DNA from: Fonsecaea monophora | Taxonomy: Eukaryota; Ascomycota; Eurotiomycetes; Chaetothyriales; Herpotrichiellaceae | Reading direction: 5' to 3' | DNA length: 64,000 nucleotides | Assembly: GCF_001642475.1 (NCBI RefSeq) | Contig: NW_019174012.1 | Coordinates: 62,001-126,000, forward strand | Part shown: positions 11,111-21,066 of the stretch, one piece after another | Layout: each line of letters begins with the position of its first letter | Position numbering within the stretch: the stretch's first letter is position 1 | Notes under the pieces: generated by a model | The model's database searches: none | What the model was told of the DNA's origin: nothing | What the model saw: only the letters and a program-made list of their open reading frames with translations | Program-made: the position numbers and the translations under genes

Positions 11111-11456
11111 GCGGTATGTGACTAGCCCAATAGGTATACGCTACCTAGTCGTATGAGACTACCTCTTAGAGCTGTAGCAGTGTTGCGGCCAAAATGAGAG
11201 ACCCCGAGGATTTTATTTGAGGGAGTAAGTGTATGAAAGCGGCGAGCCCTGGAACCGCGCATCATGATAAACACCAAGGCCCGAGGATCGCGGACATCCC
11301 CTGTTCTTGTTGCAATCCATGAGCCCAATCTTGCGTCTCTACCCTCATTATCTTAACAAGTCATTTGAGCATTGAGGGCATCTATGTTGAAGTGTTTCCG
11401 GTATCATTGGAACTTGCACCTGATTGACAAAATCCTCAAACCCCACAGGACCTCAC
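11111..11456. other. Intergenic, convergent
   Basis: About 350 bases between two convergent genes; nothing recognisable was seen. Confidence 0.6.
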
Positions 11457-12173
11457 CTAGCCTCCGTCGAAGGTCGGTTTCTCAGGTATACTCGATAATA
11501 CAGCAAATGACAACCTTGGTGGCGGTACGGAGCAAGGAGACACATGTTGCTGGGGAGATTTGGGCGTCGACCTCTCCCGGTTAAGTATTCCCTCACCGAC
11601 ACCCTGTTGCTGCTTTCGAGGTTCGGGCCGAACTGCTTCTACTGGACCTAACCTTTCCGCTGTTAGTCTCGGCGTTGAAGGCCGAGAGCCGCCGCACGGA
11701 TTTTCCATTCCCGAGTTCAACGTATCAAGCTCCGTTAGACTCGAGAATGTCATGGATGTCGGAAACGACCTTCCTCGTGTCGCATCCGGGTGTCTCTCAA
11801 GTCGCCATGCAGATTGTGCGAGACTCCGCCTCCCTAGGCCTTCGCGCACATGTGTTTCAAAAATATTCATTCGAGCATCTCGCTCGTCCTGACATGCTGG
11901 GCAGAGGTTGTTGATGCTATAGGTCCGCAGTGGGTGAATTAGCTTGTCAGGGCAGCGTAGGGGTGAAGGTGAGCTTGTGGCCTCGATCGATGAGACAGGT
12001 TTTGCGCCGGCCTGGGTTTGCTGGACGCCTTGGGGTCTCCTACTGTGTGCTCCCGTCGTCCGTTGTCTCTTCGTCTCCGAAGATTCGTGTGGGCACTTCG
12101 AGTTTGCGAGAGGGCGGTTGGGAAAGGCGACATGCCCGCAGGTCATGAAGAGGTAGGACGTGTACCAACACAT
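11457..12173 (-). CDS. Hypothetical Cys-containing fungal protein
   Basis: The open frame extends 39 codons further upstream (to 12290), but the likely start is the internal Met beginning MCWYTSYLFMTCGHVAF, giving 238 aa. Many fungal hypothetical proteins begin with a similar Met-Cys-x-Tyr then CGH pattern. Cys and His residues (C, CGH, CPH, later CPAC) could bind zinc, but no named domain is recognised. The C-terminal half is Ser/Pro/Arg-rich and probably disordered. There is no functional prediction. Confidence 0.5.
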   Translation of the reverse strand: MCWYTSYLFMTCGHVAFPNRPLANSKCPHESSETKRQRTTGAHSRRPQGVQQTQAGAKPVSSIEATSSPSPLRCPDKLIHPLRTYSINNLCPACQDERDARMNIFETHVREGLGRRSLAQSAWRLERHPDATRGRSFPTSMTFSSLTELDTLNSGMENPCGGSRPSTPRLTAERLGPVEAVRPEPRKQQQGVGEGILNRERSTPKSPQQHVSPCSVPPPRLSFAVLSSIPEKPTFDGG

Positions 12174-12912
12174 GTTCTCACTTGGATTTTTGACGTCGAA
12201 TGCCTGCCGAAATTTGGGATTGGCGCATCTCAAGGCTTTGGGGATCGAGGGAGCCTGCATCGTGCCTCGCAAGCAAATCCCGCTTCTCACTCAATGTGCA
12301 TTTGGGGCGTTGACGTTCCCTCACGCCTCTCAGATGACTCCCGAGAAATCGGACGAGGGCTTTCTCTTGTTTGCCGAAGCTAGTGTGATGGCTCTGTTCC
12401 CGGAAGCGTGACAATTTGCTCTCACCATTGTTGTCCGAGCTCGGCGAACAACGGTCTAGGCGACAAACATAAAGCCGATACTGTTGACTTATGGGCGAGA
12501 CGCGATGTTTGTCCTCTGCATGGCTGCAAAGCTATCAGCGTCACCTGCTGCATGCAGTCTGCAGCTGGGGCGGTCCCTCGCAACAGTCACTCTGGTGGTT
12601 GTTAAAATATATACGAGAAATTTCCAGATCCACAAGCGAAGTGAGTGCAGGACTGCCGGGTATCATACCATGAAATTCCTTCGGTCAAATGCCAAAAGGG
12701 GACCGCATCCATGATACAGGGCGCAGGAGCAACGACAATTACCAGCCAAGCGAAGAAAATCCAAGTTCATAGTAGAGGAGAACGCAACGCACGGGCTGTG
12801 CTTAGCACGCATGGTTTCTCTGCCTGTAGGCGCCTCAAGAATTAATTTGCTGGTCCCTGTCAATAATGGTCGCAGCGAAAGGCCACAGGTCAACGCTTCG
12901 ATATCTCTCCAC
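12174..12912. other. Intergenic
   Basis: 0.74 kb between two minus-strand genes: the 5' flank of the Cys-containing gene and the 3' flank of the hydrophilic-protein gene. Nothing was assigned. Confidence 0.5.
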
Positions 12913-13491
12913 TTACTCCTCCGCAGCCAAAACCACAGCCGGACGACTTGCCTCGTCACGATCCTCTCTGCCTTGGCCCAGTGCACTGGCAATGTCCGCT
13001 TTCCTCCCAGTCCAATCTTCCTGCGCTTCTTCCTCGATCTCTTTCCCAGTTCGCTCTCCCCGTCTGTGTAATTCCCGCTCATGTTCGGCCGCCTTCTTGT
13101 CTATGTTCTGTGTCAGACTCTCTTCTTCGCCGTATCCCCCACCACCACCCGTTCGCACGGCTCTTGCAACGTCGCCCTCGCCTGGCATCCGCATTTGCTC
13201 GCCCTCTAAATTGCTGTCGCCTTTGGAGTAGTCTTGCGCGTCGGACTCGGGAATTCGTTTCTCTGTGAGGGGACCACGCTCGCCAGAGCCCAAGGCACCG
13301 GGTTTTGCAACTTCGCCGTGTTCAGAAGTTACATCATGAGCTGAACGGCGGTCAATAGTCTTGGACTGGGTGCTGGAAGTGTCTTGTGCTGCAGTTTGTT
13401 CTTGAGCTGTCTTCGAGGCAGGGTTTTGACCTTGATTCAAGCCTGTCTGTTGAGTTGGCTGAGATGGTGCATGGGGATCGAGGTTGGACAT
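12913..13491 (-). CDS. Small hydrophilic low-complexity protein
   Basis: A single-exon 192-aa protein that is almost devoid of hydrophobic residues. It is rich in Gln, Ser, Thr and Asn at the N-terminus and in Glu, Arg, Gly and Lys toward the C-terminus, with a Gly run (RTGGGGGYGEEE) and a charged helical tail (EHERELHRRGERTGKEIEEE). No signal peptide or membrane segment is present. The composition resembles hydrophilin or stress-associated disordered proteins of fungi, but that is resemblance in composition only; no family was recognised. Confidence 0.55.
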   Translation of the reverse strand: MSNLDPHAPSQPTQQTGLNQGQNPASKTAQEQTAAQDTSSTQSKTIDRRSAHDVTSEHGEVAKPGALGSGERGPLTEKRIPESDAQDYSKGDSNLEGEQMRMPGEGDVARAVRTGGGGGYGEEESLTQNIDKKAAEHERELHRRGERTGKEIEEEAQEDWTGRKADIASALGQGREDRDEASRPAVVLAAEE

Positions 13492-14677
13492 CGTGGTAAC
13501 TTGAATGTTGAGGGGGTCTGGGAGTACGCTGGTGGACAGGAATCTTGTTATGAGAAGAATCTCTTTTCTAACATGAGTTTACAGGAATGCACAGCAACAG
13601 AGGGTGTCAACTTGATGCCAGGACGGCGATGATCAGTTCGATTGCTGTGAAATTTACGAGATCTATCCTCGGGGACCAGGTCAAAGGGACGCAAAGAGGC
13701 TATACTTTCCCAGTGGTACGAGTGAATGTTCTGTGATTTCGTCGATTGTGTCATAGCTGTTGATCATCGTACTTGTGGCATGGCATGTGGGTGGCATGTG
13801 TAGGGCGTTGACGTCATCGGAGTCAGCCTCGTCTTTGCCGTCAGGACATGTGGCTGCTGATGGTAAGGCTGTACTAGTCCTGAGGCTGTAGGGACTTCTT
13901 GTCCAAAATATCAAATTTACCGACGCAGTAGCCTCTATTAGGTGCTCTGAGTCTAGACGGCAGCATCGGAATTGCTTCAATCGGCTAACCGCGACTCCCA
14001 TGCCTCTGGCTCCACGTAACAACTTGTGGTGAAGGAGTGAAGTAATCGATATCCGCAGAGGCATTGTGAATCGAGACGCAATCGAAGCATACTCGTGTGA
14101 AGGTTCTCAAGGTTGTCAACGTTTAATCGGAAGTCCACATGGGCAAAGACTTCGAGGAAGGCCGAACGAATAGTGATGGTGGACCGCGTGCGATTACTCA
14201 AGTTGCAAGATGCAACGGTTCTGAGGTGGGAGGAGACGAATCCCAGGAATCCCAAAGAGCGAGAAGTCCCGCAAGCTGTTGTCCAGTCGATGACAATCAC
14301 ATGTGTAGAGCGCTGACCCAAGCGACCTGCAAGTGAACGCCATGGCATGGAAATGTCCGTCTCGAACCTTTCGGTGGACTTGGTCTCTCGACTCTATTTG
14401 GCAGTTCGACTATGGCACAGCAAGTCCGAGTGAGATGACTTCAGAAATCACTTAACCTTCTATTGTAACAGTGATACTGTCAAAGTCGCCTTTATCACAT
14501 CGCTGAGTGTGGTCGCCGCAATCTGGTGACTTTTCTCTCAAACTCACCTTCTTCTCCCCTCCTTCACAAAGTGTGATATGCCTCGATCATAACATTTCAG
14601 ACAACGTCTTTTCAGAAAGTGATCTTACTTAACCTGGGTTCTTTCGAAATTGTATCTCGACCCATCATCACCTCGCT
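13492..14677. other. Divergent intergenic region
   Basis: 1.2 kb separating the hydrophilic-protein gene (minus) from the F-box-like gene (plus). A 123-codon minus-strand frame at 13977-14348 has no recognisable features and is treated as noise. Confidence 0.5.
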
Positions 14678-15465
14678 ATGCCCGTTGTTACGCCGACACC
14701 TGTGCAGTAAGTGAGGACCTTTAATTTCTTATTATTCTGTTATATTCACATTTGACTGACCTTTGCTAGGATCGCTGAAGCGGAAACAGCACTGGGAAAA
14801 GAGTACAAAGAGTTTAAGAAGGCGATGGAGTCTGCTAGAAGACAAAAGAAGATTGCCAACCGTCTCAAGAAGCTTCGCCTGAGTCTCAAGATCCCAATTA
14901 TCCCTGCAAAGGTTAGCATTATTGACTCAGATCATCAGCGCATTGAACTCACCAGAATGTGGTCCAGATCTACAAGAGCGGAATCATTCAAAACCAGGAG
15001 CACAATCTCACCAAACTTCCACATGAAGTCCGAGCTATGATCTTCAAAGCCCTACCACTCAATGCAGACCGCGCCGCTTTGGCCCTCACCTGCAAGAGCC
15101 AAGCCGCCACGTATGAACAATTAAAAGCCGAGAAGAACAAGAAGGACTATGACCATCTTGTCCCCAAGCGCTCCGTCCGAACTCATCGTCTGCAAATTCT
15201 TGTCAGGCTCCGTGACTCTGTGCCTCCAAATTATCGCCTTTGCTATACATGCCTCCAATTTATCGACACCGAGCATGTGGACAATAAGGGGGCATGGGGA
15301 GGGGATCCCATGGAAGTGCAGGGACTCAAAGCAAGCAAAGCTGCTATGGTTGAAAGTCCACGTTGCCCTTTGTGCGTGGCTGCTGCCAGGTTGGAGACTG
15401 CCAAGCACAAGGGAACGTACAAGAAGTACCTGGCCCTGGCAGACAGATGCTCCTTCAAGAAGTAA
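14678..15465 (+). CDS. F-box-like protein
   Basis: A three-exon model: 14678-14706, 14770-14911 and 14956-15465. Phases are consistent and give 226 aa. The first intron has GTAAGT and GCTAG ends; the second is only 44 nt (GTTAGC to CCAG). Exon 3 contains LTKLPHEVRAMIFKALPLNADRAALALTCK, which matches the start of a fungal F-box (leucine-proline, then LALTCK). F-box proteins bind Skp1 and recruit targets for SCF ubiquitination. Two cysteine pairs follow (CYTC and CPLC). A short basic coiled segment precedes the F-box. The target is unknown, and the very short second intron is the weakest part of the model. Confidence 0.6.
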
Positions 15466-15746
15466 TCAACCAGAGACACACCTTTGAGGGTGAAACGGTC
15501 GAAGTTGTCGCCTCCAACGACGTGGGTCCACCTATGCAGGTATGTCGTAAATCATGGGGACTGTCCAATACACATAGTTTCCATGACACGGTTGCGATGG
15601 AAATGGCAGCACTGGCCTTTGATGACTGAAAAGGGCATGGCAAGATGTGCTGGTGGTAAGCGAGCTTTCCCAGAGGGGCTGATAGAGACGATGGCGGTGA
15701 TGATGTCGAGCTGTATCATGAAGCGACAAAGTGCGGAAACAAATGT

Positions 15747-16481
15747 TCATGATCCCGAATTACGATAATTCGACGGACCTCGTGCCTGGCTCAGCTTATC
15801 CACGAATGGACGGTACGGAGTTGCAATCGAGTGAGGCTGAACGCGATCCGGAGCTTCGAGTGCTTCGTCCGTAGCTCCTGGATATTGTTGCTGCCTCTTG
15901 TGTATTCGATCCAACGGCTCGCCGACGATGTGGTATTTTGCCCACTCCACAGGGGGAGTGCGTACGATGTTTTGGGCGGGTGGGAAGCGGCCAAATTTGG
16001 ACGCCTGGGTTTCGCGGTCCTCGGCTGCCATAGAGTCAGGCTCGTCAACTTCTACGCCAGACCGGGGCGAGCGGCTGAGTGTTCCCGCCTGAAGCTCTTT
16101 GATAAATTGTTCGGGGTTGTCTAAAGCAGCCTGTTTCATTCTGTCCAACTCTTGCATATCCCGTAGAGCCTGCTGCCGCTGGATTTGGAGGATAGACAAG
16201 GCAGCTCGCAAGGCCATTGCGTCTGGGTTATCGTCTAAGCTGACTGGAAGAGGTTCTGGTGGTTCGTCCATCCATTGTGCAGGTGGTAGGTCTCCTATCG
16301 CATCGTGGGAGGCTAAGCTGGTATGGGATAATGTCGGCGTAACAGGTGAATAAGATGGACGTTGAGGACTGCCGCTTGGCTCGTGCTCAACAACGGTAGT
16401 CTGGGATTGTGCTGGCGTGGAAAAGGGTAAGACAGGCTGCGAAACCTTGTCGCCTATGTCTTGTTTGTTGTGGTCGGTCAT
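15747..16481 (-). CDS. Conserved-looking Pro-rich protein with a coiled-coil segment
   Basis: A single-exon frame. The chosen start is the internal Met of MTDHNKQDIGDKVSQ, giving 244 aa; the upstream 21 codons are Pro/Leu/Arg-rich and look like leader sequence. The centre, NPDAMALRAALSILQIQRQQALRDMQELDRMKQAALDNPEQFIKEL, is a strongly predicted helix or coiled coil. A C-terminal block (VEWAKYHIVGEPLDRIHKRQ, later PYRPF) has conserved-looking aromatic residues. The remaining sequence is disordered. The block structure suggests a nuclear or complex subunit, but the family is not recognised. Confidence 0.55.
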   Translation of the reverse strand: MTDHNKQDIGDKVSQPVLPFSTPAQSQTTVVEHEPSGSPQRPSYSPVTPTLSHTSLASHDAIGDLPPAQWMDEPPEPLPVSLDDNPDAMALRAALSILQIQRQQALRDMQELDRMKQAALDNPEQFIKELQAGTLSRSPRSGVEVDEPDSMAAEDRETQASKFGRFPPAQNIVRTPPVEWAKYHIVGEPLDRIHKRQQQYPGATDEALEAPDRVQPHSIATPYRPFVDKLSQARGPSNYRNSGS

Positions 16482-19016
16482 GGTTAATCTGATGCGTGCA
16501 CATGCACGCAGAGGAGGGAGGGGAAGGGAGGGGACGGGAGACAACTGCCTGTAGACGATGGAGGCACGGAGGGAGCCTATGGCAAGAACCGAACTTTGCC
16601 GAAATTTTAGCGGTGTTGGAGCCGCAACAACAGATCTTGCGTTGAAACAAGGTCGTGGAGTTGGATTTGCGCTACTCGGTACAGATGCTGGGTTTGTAAC
16701 AAATTGGTGACGATAAACACTTCAATAAGGGAAAAGAAAGGGAGCAGAGACTTTGGAATTGAAAAATTAGTGGTTTTGAGTTTGCCACTTTACAACCCTG
16801 ATCTTGACAAACATTTTGCACCCAGTAGTCTATCATCCTGCGAAAACCGAAAGGTTGGTGTCAATCTGACAATCATCCCCAAGCAAAAAGCGGATTGAGA
16901 CTTTTCTCTCTCAGGATATTTATTTGTTACAGGGCGGCAGTGGCATGAATAGTTGTTGATAAGGGTGCTTGTGGCAGCTCCTGGACTGAAGTCTCGTAGG
17001 CTTACAGGAGTGCTCTGTAGGGAAACCTTCTTCTACTGACTACAAGTACAGGTACATGAGATACCTCGTAGGCACGGACTCCATTTCGTTTAGTATCTAC
17101 AGATACTTCTGCTGGGGACAACCACCACCAGACTTTGCGCTCACTCACTCACTGCACAAGGTTTCAGTAGTCCTTTTAGGTGGACAGATGGTATCCATAG
17201 ATAGGAACCAGAGACCTGTTTTGCTTCGGATGACTGCCCTCAAAGAGGGTCATGAGGGTTCCGTTCTTATGCAGGTGCATGCTGCTTGTCCCCCTTCCAC
17301 CCCGTACCATGTGGTTCCTTGCCACGTGTGAGTGTGCCTGGCGCATTGGTCAATTGGACGAGTATCTCGCATTTCGCCAACCATCCATGGGGGGTGTTGG
17401 TGCTTCTCCCATCTGAGAAGGAAGTCATAACGTATTCAATCCTTGTCTTTCCTGGAAACGATGAGGGTGCGAGGAACAGCGCTTCATTGGACGGGTGCGT
17501 GGTTGGATTGACTAATAGACTTCCCTTCTGTGACTCTTGTGAATGGCGTCCCTGTCAAACCACCTGGTGGAGTCGTTGCTGGTTGATTCCACAACCTGTC
17601 ATCCTCTTTCGGGTCCTTTCCCGCATAATGCCAGACGCCGAGACAGCAGACAGTCGCAGGGGATATGGTAGGAAGGAAGTTGTCGTTTGCCAGAGGGAGA
17701 AAAATCCTCTGTGGTGGTCCGGTGTCCCATCACAGAACTACGGTTCGGGTATTAGTCGGAATGGAATTAGTAGCTCGGACCACTAGAACAAAGCGACAAA
17801 TATCGAGTATCGCCATTTCAGTGAAAGTCGCCGAGGACGGGAAAAAGAGGTTGAAGGCCACTGGTTCTCTCGGCATGCGGAGCTTCGAAAATCGCAACCG
17901 TAGCGAGAAAAGGGGGATGGAAAAGGGCATATGTATTCTCTGTTTCCAGGCACCGCAGGGCCTTTTTACGTTGTTTCTAGCCAATAATGAAGCCCAGGAT
18001 CAAACCCCGAACACAAGCTCCACCTCCCACTCGCTCCCTCACAGGTGGCAGAATCTAGCAAGAACACCCTTGGAGATCATAATCAACTGTAGCCAGCCAC
18101 TCCAGATTCTGTTTGACTTTGTTTGACTTTGTGCTTGTACTGATCATCGATCTTTATTTCCCCCTTCTGCTGGCTGCATGTGTCATCCGCCTTGTTGAGA
18201 ATCGAACACCACGTTTTCCCGTTGCAGCTCCACACGTACTCGTACCTGCTCTTTTGGATCCCTGCATCGTGGCTTTGTTTTGCCTTAGCCCTAGCCTCCA
18301 CCTACATTTGCCCATGATGTGCATTTACTTTCCCCACGGTCAGAGCCGCCTCTCAGCTCAATCCCTAGCTGACGGTGGCAGAGGTCAATCCAAGCCCGCC
18401 ACCGAAGACCCCCTTCCGAGTCTTGCCCAATCTACCATCGACGATCCAGGATGATCTCTAGGTTAACGGGGAAATCCAACGATCTAGCTTCCTCTCGCAG
18501 GATCCTGCGTCGTAACGCTCCATTCTCGTTCACCTGGATATCCTCCATACTCATTTTGTGTCCTGGATCTCCTGGATCGATAAAGTTCCTTGTGCCTCCA
18601 GGGTTTGCCCTCACCTGGTGTGCTCGCTGATGCATAGGCTCAAGCCCTCTGAATCCTCTCATGTGCGCGACGTCCAGAGCGAAGTACTCAGGTCCGACTC
18701 AAGAATATCCAGCCAACCACGTCTCTTGCACCGAAGGGAATCGTACTAAGATCCCGTGCACAAGCCGCTGGCTGGGACTGCCACTCCTTCGGTCATTGCC
18801 ATGTCATGTTAATCAGTTCCACGACCTGTGCCTCTACCACCATCTGGCCACATCGTCGTGGTCATGCCAGCAAGTGCGTCGAGCATCCAAAAGATAGAAA
18901 CTCAACAAGATATAACAAATGGTCTGTTATACCATGATCTTTCGCCCTTGCGCGATCTGAGTGGTCCGAACCAATATCGCACCTCAGACATCACATCACG
19001 GGGAGATAAAGACAAG
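16482..19016. other. Long gene-free stretch, possible long 5' leader
   Basis: 2.5 kb without a convincing coding frame. A tandem repeat TTTGACTTTG occurs at about 18112-18131. The plus strand toward the next gene (18.0-19.0 kb) is C/T-rich with many CTC/CCT runs, as is common in long fungal 5' leaders, and several short upstream ATGs precede the next gene. Confidence 0.45.
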
Positions 19017-20555
19017 ATGGCCGGTCAGCCTGATCAAGATGCGGAATCCAAGCAACCTAGGCCACGTCTTACTATCCGCGAGCTTCGAGAAGCGGCCCAG
19101 AAGGAAGCGGCTCAGAAGGAGGTCCAGAAAGCGGCTCTGACCAGCCAAGCAAACAAGGCTCCTCAAACCCCGCAAGAGACACGTCGCAAATCTAGTTCAA
19201 TGCTACAGAAGAAGCCCTCCATCCTAGGTGGCCTCTTCCAAGTTCGAGAGCCAACTCAAATTGCCTTGAACCAAGTCGCAACTCAGATGATTGCCCAACA
19301 TGGATCAACAAGCGCCACCAAGGTTCCCAACGTGAGGTTGGAAAAGATGCCCGAGTTTGTCCCCAAGGTTAACTCAAAATGGGATGGAATCCCAGAGAGC
19401 ATAAAGCGAAGGGAACGGAGGGAGAAGGAAAAAGACAAGGAACGAAATAGGAAAGAATCTCCTCTCTTCACAAACTCCAAGGCTCGCAGTGACAATGGGA
19501 AAGACAAAAGCCGCACGAACGTGGGAAGCCGAAACTCGAGCTCAACAACCGGTTCCTCTTTTGGTGCCCCTGCCAGCTCAATTGGCTCCCGGGGAGCCTC
19601 TTCCCACACGAGGTTTTACACTCGTTCAACCAACTCGTCTGAGGATCTGGCGTCGCAGCGAAGAACCGACGCCTCGATCTTTTCCCCCCCACTCACATCG
19701 TCATCCGCATTTAGTCTGGCTGAAAGTGTTTCCGACATGCCCTCCAATCCTTGTCGTGGATCTGGTTTGGCCAGTACAAGATCTCATTATTCACATACCC
19801 AAGATCTGACACGGGAGCCTCGAACTCCCTCAAGCATGGATCAACCGCCTGCCAGTTGTGCAACATTTGCAGCAACGACGACCAGGGAATACGGGTTGCT
19901 CAATCCTCATGCTATCACTCGAGGCCAAGGCGGAGAGGAGGGTTCCTACAAGCTGTCTACCGACATTTCTGTCGAAAATAGTGCTCGTTATGCCGATGCT
20001 GGGATGCAGCTTCCGGAGTCTCAATATAGACCCCACACCACAGCTTTTCTGCCATACCTGACCTCGTCACCCGCACGTCCCCAAGACGTGTCTCCAACCG
20101 CTTCACCGCGCCTCGAGCTGCAACCCCCAGTGGGACGGGATGTCGATGACATGACCAATCTACTGGTGGCATTGTCTTCCTCTGGATCCGAGCCATTGAG
20201 TCCCCTAACTGCTGGGAAGAAGAAATCAGGAACGAAGCTCAATGACGCTTTCTTGGCGGGAGAGGCTCGAGAGCTGGTGTTACCCGATGATGCAACAGTA
20301 CAGTCCCGGGACTCGAGTCGATCGCGGATTCAACAAGACCTAGAGAAACGGCCGGACAGCTCTCGGGACCGGCTGGGTTTGAGGGCAAGCATGCTTTTTG
20401 ACGACGATACAACGCCGTGGGGGTCGAAAGAGACGAGTGTCCCAGCGGCATTAGAACCTCAAATTATGAAGTCTGTGCCAAACGTAAAGATCAAGTTTCA
20501 TAAGCCTTTTGGCAGGGTTGGCAAAGACAAGGACAAATGGAAGACGACGCTCTGA
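19017..20555 (+). CDS. Disordered Ser-rich hypothetical protein
   Basis: A 512-aa frame from MAGQPDQDAESKQ. An upstream in-frame extension of 63 codons from 18828 exists, but its sequence looks like leader. The N-terminal RPRLTIRELREAAQKEAAQKEVQKAAL is a probable helix. A KKPSILGGLFQVREPTQIAL block, a PEFVPKVNSKWDGIPESIKRRERREKEKDKERN basic segment and the C-terminal PNVKIKFHKPFGRVGKDKDKWKTTL look like short conserved islands in a Ser/Thr/Pro-rich background. No enzyme or DNA-binding domain was recognised. The basic tracts could serve nuclear import or phosphoinositide binding; this is speculation. Confidence 0.6.
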   Translation: MAGQPDQDAESKQPRPRLTIRELREAAQKEAAQKEVQKAALTSQANKAPQTPQETRRKSSSMLQKKPSILGGLFQVREPTQIALNQVATQMIAQHGSTSATKVPNVRLEKMPEFVPKVNSKWDGIPESIKRRERREKEKDKERNRKESPLFTNSKARSDNGKDKSRTNVGSRNSSSTTGSSFGAPASSIGSRGASSHTRFYTRSTNSSEDLASQRRTDASIFSPPLTSSSAFSLAESVSDMPSNPCRGSGLASTRSHYSHTQDLTREPRTPSSMDQPPASCATFAATTTREYGLLNPHAITRGQGGEEGSYKLSTDISVENSARYADAGMQLPESQYRPHTTAFLPYLTSSPARPQDVSPTASPRLELQPPVGRDVDDMTNLLVALSSSGSEPLSPLTAGKKKSGTKLNDAFLAGEARELVLPDDATVQSRDSSRSRIQQDLEKRPDSSRDRLGLRASMLFDDDTTPWGSKETSVPAALEPQIMKSVPNVKIKFHKPFGRVGKDKDKWKTTL

Positions 20556-21066
20556 GCTACCTGCGACTATTTCAATCATTCGAAGCATTTGGAGAATACA
20601 ACTTTCATGATCTACAGGCAATTCATGATAAATATGGAGCTCAGCGCCGCTCTCTATTTTGGCATGGTTACGAATAATGAACATTTTGAGCGCATTCTAT
20701 GTTAGGATACCCAGAGGAGATATTCTGGCGTCGTGGGAAATGGCCATTGCCATGAAATGCATGCATGTTTAATCTTGGACAAAATGTTGGCACGGTTGCC
20801 ATGGAATATTATAATGCATGTTTCCCCGAGTTGATATCCATTCGTGCCATTGTTAGGTATACTGCCCTTGCCGCCGATGGTCAGGAACGATAATTGGCCA
20901 GGCTGGATTTTGCGGGGAAGAAAAAAAAAGTTGCGAGTGGCCTGAGCAAACTCCGCAAGCACTCTCACCGCGCACTGACACAATATTTGCGGGATATTGA
21001 TCACACCTCCGTACGTGTATTTGGGCTGACAACATTGCTGGAACCTCGATTTTGTCTATTTTCACA
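20556..21066. other. Intergenic
   Basis: 0.5 kb between two plus-strand genes, containing the 3' flank of the disordered-protein gene and the promoter of the prolyl-hydroxylase gene. An A9 homopolymer lies at about 20922-20930. Confidence 0.5.

Noticed and set aside
17286..17786. 166-codon plus-strand frame
   Set aside because: Trp/Cys/Ser-rich without pattern, no homologous-looking segment, and located in a leader-like region with many overlapping frames.
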